A stretch of 60,000 nt of DNA from Tubulanus polymorphus. Lineage: Eukaryota > Nemertea > Palaeonemertea > Tubulaniformes > Tubulanidae. Under the pieces are notes generated by a model that was given only the letters and a program-made list of their open reading frames with translations, searched no databases and had not been told where the DNA came from. A program made the position numbers and the translations under genes. This document shows positions 51,003-60,000 of this stretch, piece after piece (within the stretch, counting starts at the first letter, position 1; every line of letters starts with the position of its first letter). The DNA is taken from the NCBI RefSeq assembly GCF_964204645.1, contig NC_134025.1, positions 17,454,001 to 17,514,000 of the forward strand, given 5' to 3'.

Positions 51003-51105
51003 CACTGTAAGCAGCCAGCAGGACTCGAACCCACTTGACACTCAGCACTGATAGAGGATGCAACAGCATCACGCCTTCCATCTCACTGAGCTACCGAGGC
51101 CGCTC
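51003..51105 (-). repeat. tRNA-derived SINE head or tRNA pseudogene
   Basis: Read on the - strand: GGTAGCTCAGTGAG (A box) and, about 50 bases on, GGGTTCGAGTCCTGC (B box). The outer ends do not pair as an acceptor stem, so I do not call a functional tRNA. Confidence 0.45.
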
Positions 51106-51558
51106 GATTCAATTCCAAACAAGAAATAAATTCTAAAAATGGGCTTGCTGACACGGTTGTACTGAAAGCTTGCTTGGTGGTTTTGCATTTCTGTAGTAGA
51201 ATTAATCGAACTTTGAACTGATTACTTGTTAAAGCGCTAAGAGATCGGTGTTGTTTTACATCGTTACATAAAATGTTACACACGGGGACTGGGGATCAGA
51301 ATGGTTTCATTGAAGATGCGGACCAAGTTAGTGCAAGCTTTTGGATAGTTGTTATTTGAATATTGCAGTGTCTTAACAGAATCTAGCATCATGTTGATAA
51401 TTGCTAGATTACTTATCGGATTGTGTGGAAATGATTTTGCTTTAGAAAAATTTACAGCTGAAAGAAAAAACGTGACTAATTCGAGTGACTTCAGGTGAAG
51501 AGAAGCGAACACGCAAATAGATAAGAGCCACGATTTTTCTTTTTAAAATAATACAGAC
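51106..51558. other. Non-coding DNA
   Basis: No gene or repeat family recognised. Confidence 0.3.
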
Positions 51559-51833
51559 ATTAAGCAAGATTAAGTTACATTTCCTTCAAATGACAATCCA
51601 CTACGATCATCCGATAAAGTTTATTGCCACCATAGACTACCGCCCCCTGGCTCTTTGAAGAGAGAGGGAACCAGTCGTCAATTCAATTCAGAATTTATTA
51701 TACAGAACAGCGGTTTTAAGTTTTATTAGATATTAAAACCGAAAAATATAAATGTTCATACAGAGATTTTTCAAATGGCCACTAACGCAAGCACCCAATG
51801 AAAGTAAAAGAAAATTGAAAGAATTTTTTTAAA
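51559..51833 (+). repeat. Direct repeat, copy 1
   Basis: Shares about 90% of bases with 52289-52556, starting TTAAGCAAGATTAAGTTACA and including ACCGCCCCCTGGCTCTTTGA. Non-coding. The spacing of the two copies is about 730 bp. Confidence 0.75.
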
Positions 51834-52288
51834 GCATATTGAAAAGCATATTGTTATTTGAGCTCTCCCCATTCCAACAAGCTTTCTTTCAGTAAGATTG
51901 GAGCTATTTGAATTTTTCATGGATATAGCTAACTCTGGCATTAGTTTTCAATTTTCCAAGTTTTAACTAAATTAGACTTGATTTAATTTCTTTCATTAAT
52001 TCAATGCTCTTGCCCCGGCAGTACGATTTCAATATGAAATTGGAGTTGATTTTCTTTCCAGTTTCATTGACAACATTATGTTTTCCTTACTACTAGTTAG
52101 TTACCTAATCGTTGGTGGTAAGCTTTTTATAATCGGATGGGCTTATACCAACGTTAGGGATGACAAGGGCCAAAACACGGTTGAAACTAGGGGTCTAGGG
52201 ACACCATGCCCACTTGGGAAGTGGTTTCAAATGCTCAACAATCTAACAATTTTAATATTCAACACCCCCTGGTGACTAGGCTATATAA

Positions 52289-52556
52289 ACATTAAGCAAG
52301 AATAAGTTGCATTTCCTTCAAATGACAATCCACTACGATCATCCGATTAAGTTTATTGCCACCATAGGCTACCGCCCCCTGGTTCTTTGAAGAGATAGGG
52401 AACCAGTCTTCAATTCAATTCTGAATTAATTTTACAGAAAAGCGGTTTTTAAGTGATAGATATTCAAACTGAAAAATATAAATGTTCATACAGAGATTTT
52501 ACAAATGGCTGCTAACGCAAGCACCCAATGAAAGTAAAAGAAAATGAAAAGGATTT
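52289..52556 (+). repeat. Direct repeat, copy 2
   Basis: Copy of 51559-51833 with scattered substitutions and small gaps. The spacer contains GGAAGTGGTTTCAAATGCTC, also found inside Harbinger near 29130. Confidence 0.75.
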
Positions 52557-53650
52557 TTTAAAAACGTGAAAGTAAATGATTCATTACGAAATTTTGTGTC
52601 AGTAAAGAATGAATTGAATTGCCGGCAGCACTATGCCGCGCAATACCAATACCAATTTCATGCCTGATCACACACGCTCAACCAAGGTTGGTATGCGCTG
52701 TTGAAATAACAAAAACGATTAAACGAAATCATAAAACAATGAAAACGACAACCGTTATAGCCAATATGCGAAAGGAACCTAGATTTTGTTACTGCATTAA
52801 ATGTGTGTAAATACCAGAGCCCAAGAAAGTTCTAACGAAAATAATCGACTCCTCAAGCAAGTTATCAATCCGTGTGATAGCAATATGGGCTTGCAAGCAT
52901 GCAAGCCCATGAAAACTACAGTAGCGGCAAATAACCATCGCGATATTGCAACGCGATATTACGACAAAAAGCGTATAAATTTAACGACCTAGCGTATAAA
53001 TTTAATCACTGTTGTGGTGTTCAACGCATTGAAAAGATACAAGTTATTTTTCCCGGCGCGCATTACAAAGCGAATCCATCTGCCGAGTGCGTTAGGGGCT
53101 GCTTTCGCCTCGTGAGTGCGCAGTAGGCGGGCAGAGCATCTTAAAGTGACAACTTATCGTAGAATATAGCCGAACCGATGGTATTTTACAATAAACTGTC
53201 AGTCAACTGATTGATGATACATCATGGTTATTCTCGGCGTACTTAACAATGATGATATTTTCCTCCAATAAACAACTCTGGTAAAAATTGAATCTTTATT
53301 GGTGATATCGCATGATGGTTGGTTGGTACTGTTTACCGTCATACTGTTTCGTGTCATCATGAAATGGTTTTAACTTAAGTAAAGGTGTTCCTGCGCGATC
53401 ACATAACTTACCTATACTTTACCTTCAGTCATGAGTAGGCCACTCCACTGCTCTAGAAATATGTATTCTGCCGCTGATAATTAATCCCATTAAATCTCAT
53501 TGCTTCTGATAGGAGGAATAACAGTGATATTTAAACACTATATTTATATACCGGGGTTACATAAATTTATGTTTTCCTATTCAAAAGAGGCCATTCCCCC
53601 ATTTTTACCGCCAACGTCATTGCGGACATATCACTACGCGATTGCTTAAC
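52557..53650. other. Non-coding DNA before virus-like copy 2
   Basis: No gene recognised; includes the short inverted GGGCTTGCAAGCATGCAAGC at about 52887. Confidence 0.35.
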
Positions 53651-53772
53651 AGTAATAGGGAATATGGGGGTTCAAGCCAAAGGTCGAAAGGTCGAAAAAT
53701 AAATTCTCGCACACTCGAATTTATTTTTCGACCTTTCAACCTTTAACCTGAACCCCCATATTCCCTATTACT
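53651..53772. repeat. Terminal hairpin of virus-like copy 2
   Basis: Arms AGTAATAGGGAATATGGGGG and CCCCCATATTCCCTATTACT; inner arms GGTCGAAAAATAAATTC and GAATTTATTTTTCGACC; centre TCGCACACTC. Read from the interior outward the centre is GAGTGTGCGA, the same orientation as in the other copies. Confidence 0.88.
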
Positions 53773-53815
53773 CCCTATAGAATATTCATATGTATGAATA
53801 TGAATAACTTCTAAA

Positions 53816-53849
53816 ATCAATATTAATAAAAAAATTTGATATTAAAATG
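53816..53849 (+). promoter_or_regulatory. Shared AT module before the zinc-finger gene, copy 2
   Basis: AAAATCAATATTAATAAAAA then TTTGATATTAAAATGG at the start codon; same module as at 24234 and 41013. Confidence 0.45.
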
Positions 53850-54568
53850 GAAGCAAATAAGACGTACTACTGTTCAACATGTAATATCAATATAGATAAA
53901 TCCGAAAAATCAAGACACAATAAAACTAAATCCCACTTAGAAAATAGATTAAACTTAGAATATCAAGATGAAAAGATGAAAATAAATTAGAGGAATTGAC
54001 GAATGAAAAAGAAACATACAAATGTGATACATGTAATCAATCATTCAGTGAAAAAAGATATTATGAACAACATTTAAAATCTAAAAGTCATATTAGAAAT
54101 ATTAATAATGATACTTTAGGTGAAGAATATTTTGATAAAGATAATGATAAGAAACAGAAGACAAATAAAAGAATAAACAATAAAATAAACAATAAAAGGC
54201 CATACATGGAAGATGTAAGAAATTATGTTAATTCATTAGATAATAAAAAAGAAATAGAAATAACCGAGGCATTCAAAAGTGATATTGGACCAGCCGCAAT
54301 TGAGTTTAAAGGTAAAACATTAGAAGAAAATAAAAAACATTTAGAAAATATGAAAAGTATAATAAGAATACTTACAGATGTTGAATACCCTAAAATTAGT
54401 ATATCTTCTAAAGTTAAATTTTTAAAATCTGAAGATAAACCAATATATAATATAAATTCTCATTCACAACATATTATTTCAAAACATCATATAGATGATA
54501 AATTGAATAAATGTTATAATGAAATAAAGAGTAAAATAGAAGAGAAATATTTTGAAGGATCTGGTTAA
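53847..54568 (+). pseudogene. C2H2 zinc-finger gene upstream of PolB, copy 2
   Basis: First finger YYCSTCNINIDKSEKSRHNK; a frameshift at about 53980; then the second finger [20 protein letters not shown] and a lysine-rich part with [10 protein letters not shown]. Ends 21 bases before the polymerase start. Better preserved than the copy 1 version. It may be a DNA-binding or terminal-protein-like partner of the polymerase, by position only. Confidence 0.62.
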
Positions 54569-54589
54569 ATATTTGATGAAATAATATTT

Positions 54590-55790
54590 ATGACTTTACA
54601 TGTTTATAACACAAAATATAATAAGTTAACTAAATCAAAACCAATAGATGAAAATAATTTATCATATTATAAAGATGATAATATAAATGGATCAAGTTAT
54701 ATCAAATTACCATTTAAAACTAATGCTGTTATAAATGTACAAAATGAAGATGATAAATGTTTTCTATGGACAATAATTAGTTGCTTACATCCAGTTGAAG
54801 ATTATAAACAACATAGTTTTAGATTAACACATTATATTCATACAGAAAAGTTAATGGTAACTCAGGATGATAAATATAATTATGTAGTACATTATAGAAT
54901 GTTGAAGTTTTATTTGAATCAAGGAATGATTCTAAAAAAAGGACATAGATATATTTCGTTCAGTCAATCTAAATGGTTAGAAAAATATATAGATTTTAAC
55001 ACCAAACAGAGAACTAAAGCTAAAACTGATTTCGAGAAAGATTTCTTCAAGTTAATGAATAATGCATTCTATGGTAAGACTTGTGAAAATATTAGAAATA
55101 GAAATGATATTGAGTTAGTTAGCAATGGTAAAAGAATTAGACATTTACAAACATATCCTAAATTCATTGGTAACAGAATATTTGATGAAAATTTAGCTGC
55201 AGTTAAAATGAGAAGAACATCAATGAAATTTAATAAACCAATCTATGTTGGCGCTTCAGTTTTAGAATTATCAAAATTACTAATGCATGAATTCTATTAT
55301 AACGTATTACAACCTCATTTTGGAGAAAAGCACATAGAAATCTTATATTTTGATACTGACAGTTACATATTAAAGATAATAACATAATAGATGATTTAAA
55401 AACATTAAAACATCTTTTTGATTTCAGTAATTATCCAAAAGATCACGAATTGTATAGCAATGAAAATAAAAAGGTGCCCGGTAAATTCAAAGATGAATTA
55501 GGAGGTGAAGAAATGATAGAGTTCATTGGAATTCGATGTATAGTGAACATGAAGCAAAAAAGTTAAAAGGTATAACAAAAAGTGTAGTAGAAAAGAATAT
55601 TCATTTTAAAGATTACATCAATTGTATATTCAATGAAGAAGTTAGGAAACATAAGATGAAATGTTTAAGATCTGAAGATCACGAGATGTTTATTGAAGAG
55701 ATAGAGAAGATAAGTCTAAACCCATTTGACGATAAAAGATATATTTTAGATGATGGAATTCATAGTCGCTTATGGTTGCAATTAAGATGA
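54590..55790 (+). pseudogene. DNA polymerase B, with internal deletion, copy 2
   Basis: The start (MTLHVYNTKYNKL) and the next 80 residues match copy 1 (39621-40103). At RLTHY the frame jumps straight to the polymerase domain, so the Exo part seen in copy 1 is gone. Polymerase motifs: KDFFKLMNNAFYGKTCENI (motif B, KxxxNSxYG type) and ILYFDTDS (motif C, YxDTDS). A frameshift at about 55380 and another near 55535 follow, then GKFKDELGG and the C-terminal DDGIHS. Family B, protein-primed type by motif layout. Confidence 0.8.
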
Positions 55791-55865
55791 ATACTTAAAA
55801 TTTAAAAGGGAGGAAACAAAAGAGAACGAGATTATGAAATGGATTCTAACATGTCGGCTTTAATT

Positions 55866-55895
55866 CAATTTTGAGAAAAATATGTATAATAAATG
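55866..55895 (+). promoter_or_regulatory. Shared AT module before the terminal gene, copy 2
   Basis: TTCAATTTTGAGAAAAATAT then GTATAATAAATGG. The variant GTATAATAAATG is shared with the solo end at 10.35 kb but not with copy 1. Confidence 0.4.
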
Positions 55896-56246
55896 GAGAG
55901 TAAACAAGCACACAGTGAGAACAACAAATCATTCCTAGATAGAATTAAATATACTACAAATGTAAAATCTGTAGATAATAAATTTAAGAAGTTAACAGAA
56001 TTAACAATTCATAAGAAATATTTAATTACAAATATTGATACAGTTACTAACAAATATGGAGATAAATCAGTTATTCACTTAGAATATGAAGGGTTAAAAG
56101 GAAATAAATATAAATTCGGAACATATTTACCCGATAGATTTCATAGATTATCAAGTGAAGATCTAGAAGAAATATGTTCTGGTGATTTCTATTTCATATT
56201 TAAAGGTAAGAATGAAAAAGGGCACCATGAAATACATTTCGAATAA
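55893..56246 (+). CDS. Terminal small gene, copy 2 (117 residues, open)
   Basis: MESKQAHSENNKSFLDRIKY at the start, KGKNEKGHHEIHFE at the end. Same family as 24267-24616 and 41020-41361 with a four-residue insertion. Open throughout. Unknown function. Confidence 0.62.
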   Translation: MESKQAHSENNKSFLDRIKYTTNVKSVDNKFKKLTELTIHKKYLITNIDTVTNKYGDKSVIHLEYEGLKGNKYKFGTYLPDRFHRLSSEDLEEICSGDFYFIFKGKNEKGHHEIHFE

Positions 56247-56263
56247 AAAAATATGTAATATAA

Positions 56264-56725
56264 ATGCAAGATAAATTAAAAGAATATAGAATATATGTTG
56301 ATTCTAGAAAACTGTTAAATTCTAAATCACATAATTTACTAGTACAATTAGATAGAGAATTTAAGAATTGCGTAGATTTAAAATTAGTAAATGTAAGTTT
56401 ATGTAATTCTTATTATAATATAACGGATAAAACTATTGAAGTTAATACTTTTTTAATTCATATTAGAAATATAAATAAATGGTTTCATCTAATTTTAAAA
56501 CCAGGATTATATAATTTAGAAACATTAGCTCAAGAAATTAATCGAAGAGCACGGTTGAAATTTAGAAGAGTTGATAAATTGGTAATTAGATTTATAAAAA
56601 GTGATAGCACAAATAAAATTAAAATAAAGGTATATGATGGAAGTCAAAATGCATTGTTGGAAATGAAATGTTGGAAAAACATGGCCGACGTAGCCAGTTC
56701 ACGTCCTAACGACCTCTGGGAATAA
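56264..56725 (+). pseudogene. Penton-like minor capsid gene, truncated, copy 2
   Basis: MQDKLKEYRIYVDSRKLLNS through LETLAQEINRRARLKF parallels 24633-24986. After NALLEMKCW (about 56690) the frame leaves the family sequence, so the C-terminal half with the FRLEVRNHHG strand is missing. Same spacing to the terminal small gene as in copy 1. Confidence 0.5.
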
Positions 56726-57178
56726 TATAGCTTTCAACCTTCATGGCTGTGTAAAATCTCGGATATACGCTATACTGATCATCAAAATTTCAGTTCGAAG
56801 GCTGGATAGATCACCGTGGTCAATTAGGGTATGTCGAATTAACTGATTAAGTTGAAGTAGACAGCACAGTGATTATAAATGGATGTGTAATCAGCAGTTA
56901 CAAAGTTGTCTTTTTTGTTGAAATTAAGTTTCTCTTAGTAACTCCGGATATTGAAATGCTATAAGAGAAATCTGGGATGAGATTAAGAGGAATTGTTTAA
57001 AATTTCGCAAATCGTAAATTGTGAATCGTCTCGTATTTCTACCTGCAATTCCAAGGTCACTATAATGTTTCTACGCGTATACGGTGGTGTCAAATCTATC
57101 TGAATTAAACTGTACTCACGCGTGTTACTCTACAATCTCTACAGCGTAATCCGACAATAATCTGTGATCTTAACAACC
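56726..57178. other. Non-coding DNA, probably the 5' UTR of the next LINE
   Basis: No gene recognised. The LINE ORF1 begins directly after it. Confidence 0.35.
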
Positions 57179-58202
57179 ATGGCCGATCAAAATAAAACAG
57201 AGCAAGATAAACCACACCTTGCAAATAAATCAACTGATAGCGAGGTTTTTATGGATTCTGGAAGTATTGATGCTACGGACAAAACTGATGAACCTGCCCC
57301 GTCTGCTACCCTATCTGCTGACAAATCTGCTAAACCCCCGCGAAAGAAAAAAACGCAAACAGGCTCCTGTGCCGATACCTCAATTAACAATACGAATGTC
57401 GATGCTATTTTAAACACGGACAGTGTCAGCAATTCTGTTCACACTGATCATCCAAATAGTCCCTCTTCCTCTGCTATTGAAGCTCTAATTATGATTCAAA
57501 AATCCATGGTAACAATCGAAAGTCTTGAAAAATTTAAGCTCTCCCTGGAGGATACTATGGACCGAAAATTAGAATTGCATTACCAACGCGTAGAAAAAAC
57601 ACTAGAACGATATGAATGCCGCCTTTACGATCTCGAACGGGAAAATGATAATCTAAAGAAAGAACTAAAAGATCTTAATTTGTAAGATGACGAGCAAAAA
57701 CTTGAGTTAAAATGTCTGAAACAGGACCTAAATATCTATCAAGCGGAAAACGGTTGAAAATGAACAATATTCCCGCCGTAATAATATTCGTGTTTTCGGA
57801 ATAAAGGAAAATGCCGGAGAAGACTGTGGGCAAATCGTTATCGATAATCTAAAATCTAACATGCCAGAAGAAATCTTTGACAACCTTACGCTGAACGATA
57901 TCGATGTTTGTCACAGGATAAAGCCAAAAGTACCCAGCGTTGACGAGGATGGAGAGTACCTCCCGAATCCAATAATTGTTCGGTTCAAAGACCACCATTT
58001 TCGTAACAGGATATTTTTCAATAAAAAACACTTGAAAGGGAAAAAAATATTCGTGAAAGAACATTTGTCGCCTGAAATTGTCACTTTTATGGCTACTGTT
58101 AGAAAAAAGAGGGATTTCCTCAAAATGTGGACGATCAATGGCAAAATTTATGCTCTTAACAAAGACGGTAAAAAACTGCCAATTAAACTTTATGAATTCT
58201 AA
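57179..58202 (+). pseudogene. LINE ORF1 (coiled coil plus RRM/CTD-like domain)
   Basis: ACCATGG start at 57179. The Ser/Thr/Asp-rich N-terminus is followed by a coiled coil (RLYDLERENDNLKKELKDLN) and a stop at 57683. The continuing frame (RRNNIRVFGI near 57775, then 57861-58202 with PNPIIVRFKDHHFRNRIFF, KHLKGKKIFVKEHLSPEI) is the conserved C-terminal nucleic-acid-binding part of L1-type and related ORF1 proteins. One stop and one shift separate the parts. ORF2 follows 300 bases later. Confidence 0.72.
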
Positions 58203-58501
58203 TATAAAAACCATTTAGTAATTTTCAAATTTACTGTACTGTGCTTATTTCTATTTCAACTCCTGTTTACTTATTAATGTAAAGTCATGTGTGTAATTCT
58301 ATAATTCTCTCTGCTCCAGTGACGATGACTATCATTGCGCGCGGAGTACAGAATTTATTATAGGTTTACCTCAGCATGCTCGCTTCTTTTCTTACCTTCA
58401 TATATATACTTGTCACACGTCGCGGACTTTGTCATTATTTATGCACTGAGTTCATGTAACGTTTTATCAATGGGTCATTATAATTCCTTCTGCTTGCTAA
58501 T

Positions 58502-60000
58502 ATGATGGAATTTAACAGCATACAGCGTGACTGTTTGTATTATAACAGTTACGACTTAGTAAAAGAATTCTCTGACTCCAGTTATGGCCTTTTTCATGTA
58601 AACGTCGTGAGTCTGAACAAAAATTTTGATAATTTACTTTTAACTTTAGATTCTACTGCATGTAACTTTGACGTCATAGGCGTCACAGAGACTTGGGCGA
58701 GAATAAGCATGGATAATAGATCTTTATATCCAATTCCAGGATATAATTCAATTTTCAAATGCAGAGATCACTCCAGAGGTGGAGGAATAGCCTTTTATGT
58801 AAAAAATTCTATAAATTACAAAATTAGGACTGATCTCGATATACCTATTATCAATTCAATTGAATATATGTTCATCGAAATTAATCTTAGGAACTTCCCG
58901 GAAAAAATTCTTATTGGTCTATTTTACAGACCTCCTCAACTCAAGGTCAGTGACGTTATTAGTGATTTTTTGAAAATATTTGATAAGATATCTTGTCATT
59001 CTAGAGTTTTCCTTATGGAAAATTTCAATATCAACATACTTAATGAGGATCGCGACCTTCATACGACAACTTTTGTTGATACCTTGAGTTGCAATTCCTT
59101 TGCTCCTTTAATTAACAAACCTACACGCATTACTGATAAATCGGAATCTCTTCTAGATATAATTTTCACAAATTGTAATGAAGAGTATTATATCAAATCG
59201 GGCATAGAATTCATATAATGAATGATATGTCGGATCATCTACCTGTATTTTCAATTTTAAATACTAAGTCTAATTCTAAAAAAAAACTCCACATCATGTA
59301 AACTATAGACAAGTTAATGAACGCAACATGCGGATTTTCAAAAGGTATTTAATGGCCGAAAAATGGAATGATGTATATAATAGCACCAATACTGAACTGG
59401 CGTACAATACATTTATCACCTTATTTACTAAATACTATGACAACTCATCCCCAATAACCAAAAGGAAATGGAATCGATTAAAAGATAAGCTAAACCCTTG
59501 GATGACAAGAGGTCTATCAATTTCACTGAAACATAAGGAGAAGTTCTATACAGAGTATCTTAAGAAGAGGTCAGCTGAATGAAAATCAGTGTTTAATAAA
59601 TACAGAAACTGTTTTCACAAATGTATACGCGTGGCAAAAAAAGATTTCTACATGCAAAAGTTTGAAACTATAGGGACTGATTCCAAGCAGACCTGGGGAT
59701 TAATCAATTCTATATTACATAAAAGAAAAGCGTCAGATTTTCCTTAAAAGTTCAGACATAATGATCAATTCATTACTGACCCCCTCGATATAGCTAATAA
59801 TTTCAAAGACTTTTTTATAAATATCGGTCCAAAACTAGCTGATAAAATGCCAGATACAAACAAAGATTTCAAGAGTTATCTAAAAAACAGAGTTGAAGAC
59901 ACAATTTTCCTTGCTCCAGTGACTAAATTAGAAATAGAAAATATTGTTAAACTTTTTAAATCAAAGAATAGTTCTGGAGTTGATAATATTAGTCAGAAAT
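58502..60000 (+). pseudogene. LINE ORF2, endonuclease and linker (runs off the right edge)
   Basis: Endonuclease text: HVNVVSLNKNFDNLL, VIGVTETWA, GGGIAFYVK, ILIGLFYRPP, NKPTRITDKSESLLDIIFTN, then DMSDHLPVFS in another frame after a stop at 59216. The motif normally G-D-F-N reads MENFNINIL. A linker (KLNPWMTRGLSISLKHKEKF) and the RT entry (KSKNSSGVDNI) continue to the edge with further stops (59580, 59745). CR1/L2-like. Confidence 0.75.

Larger units (their letters stand above)
53651..56705 (+). mobile_element. Rearranged partial copy 2 of the PolB virus-like element
   Basis: Order: full terminal hairpin, zinc-finger gene, polymerase B (internally deleted), then directly the AT module, terminal small gene and penton-like gene, all on the + strand. 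In copy 1 the last two genes belong to the opposite end and face the polymerase. The copy therefore joins the two ends in tandem. It ends near 56690-56705 where the AT-rich coding text stops in unrelated DNA. Confidence 0.75.

Noticed and set aside
51003-51105. Functional tRNA gene
   Set aside because: A and B boxes are present but the acceptor arms do not pair; a SINE head or pseudogene fits better.

Overview
The window is repeat-rich, AT-rich nuclear DNA of an invertebrate animal. GT-AG introns, an animal-type arginase gene, CR1/L2-like LINEs, Harbinger and THAP-type transposons and many MITEs all point to a metazoan; I cannot name the species. No bacterial or organellar gene is present.

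The one clear host gene is an eight-exon arginase on the + strand (ATG at 20915, stop at 48331). Its exons are phase-consistent, total 1005 nt (334 residues) and keep every metal ligand. Intron 2 is about 22.8 kb long because it holds a 17.5 kb virus-like element.

Left part (1-9853, - strand): a THAP-domain transposase-like gene with seven exons in matching phase, running off the left edge. Its first exon is split by a nested 6,954 bp DNA transposon (2818-9771) that has 227 bp terminal inverted repeats, a TA target duplication and a decayed DDE_3-type transposase. That transposon is itself crowded with MITEs.

10-20 kb: a solo terminus of the virus-like family (10311-10586), mostly anonymous DNA, a dead LINE split by other DNA (15490-19310) and a 467 bp (CCCT)n tract upstream of arginase.

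24.1-41.6 kb: a decayed Polinton/adintovirus-like element. Left to right it holds a small terminal gene, a penton-like gene, small membrane protein genes, a coiled-coil gene, a double-jelly-roll major capsid gene and a zinc-finger gene. On the opposite strand, from the right end, come a second copy of the terminal gene, a zinc-finger gene and the N-terminal part of a protein-primed type DNA polymerase B. It is broken by a complete PIF/Harbinger transposon (26175-30869), an approximately 1 kb insertion, a foldback element and a solo LTR. A second, rearranged copy lies at 53651-56705 and keeps the polymerase domain that the first copy lost.

Right edge (57.1-60 kb): the start of a second LINE (ORF1 and ORF2 endonuclease).

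The most interesting signal is at the ends of the PolB elements. Three ends carry a 110-150 bp near-palindrome with a shared asymmetric core, while a fourth end stops inside that core. This resembles a hairpin or fused telomere of a linear DNA replicon rather than an ordinary transposon end. A roughly 35 bp AT-rich module also recurs just upstream of each end-proximal gene.
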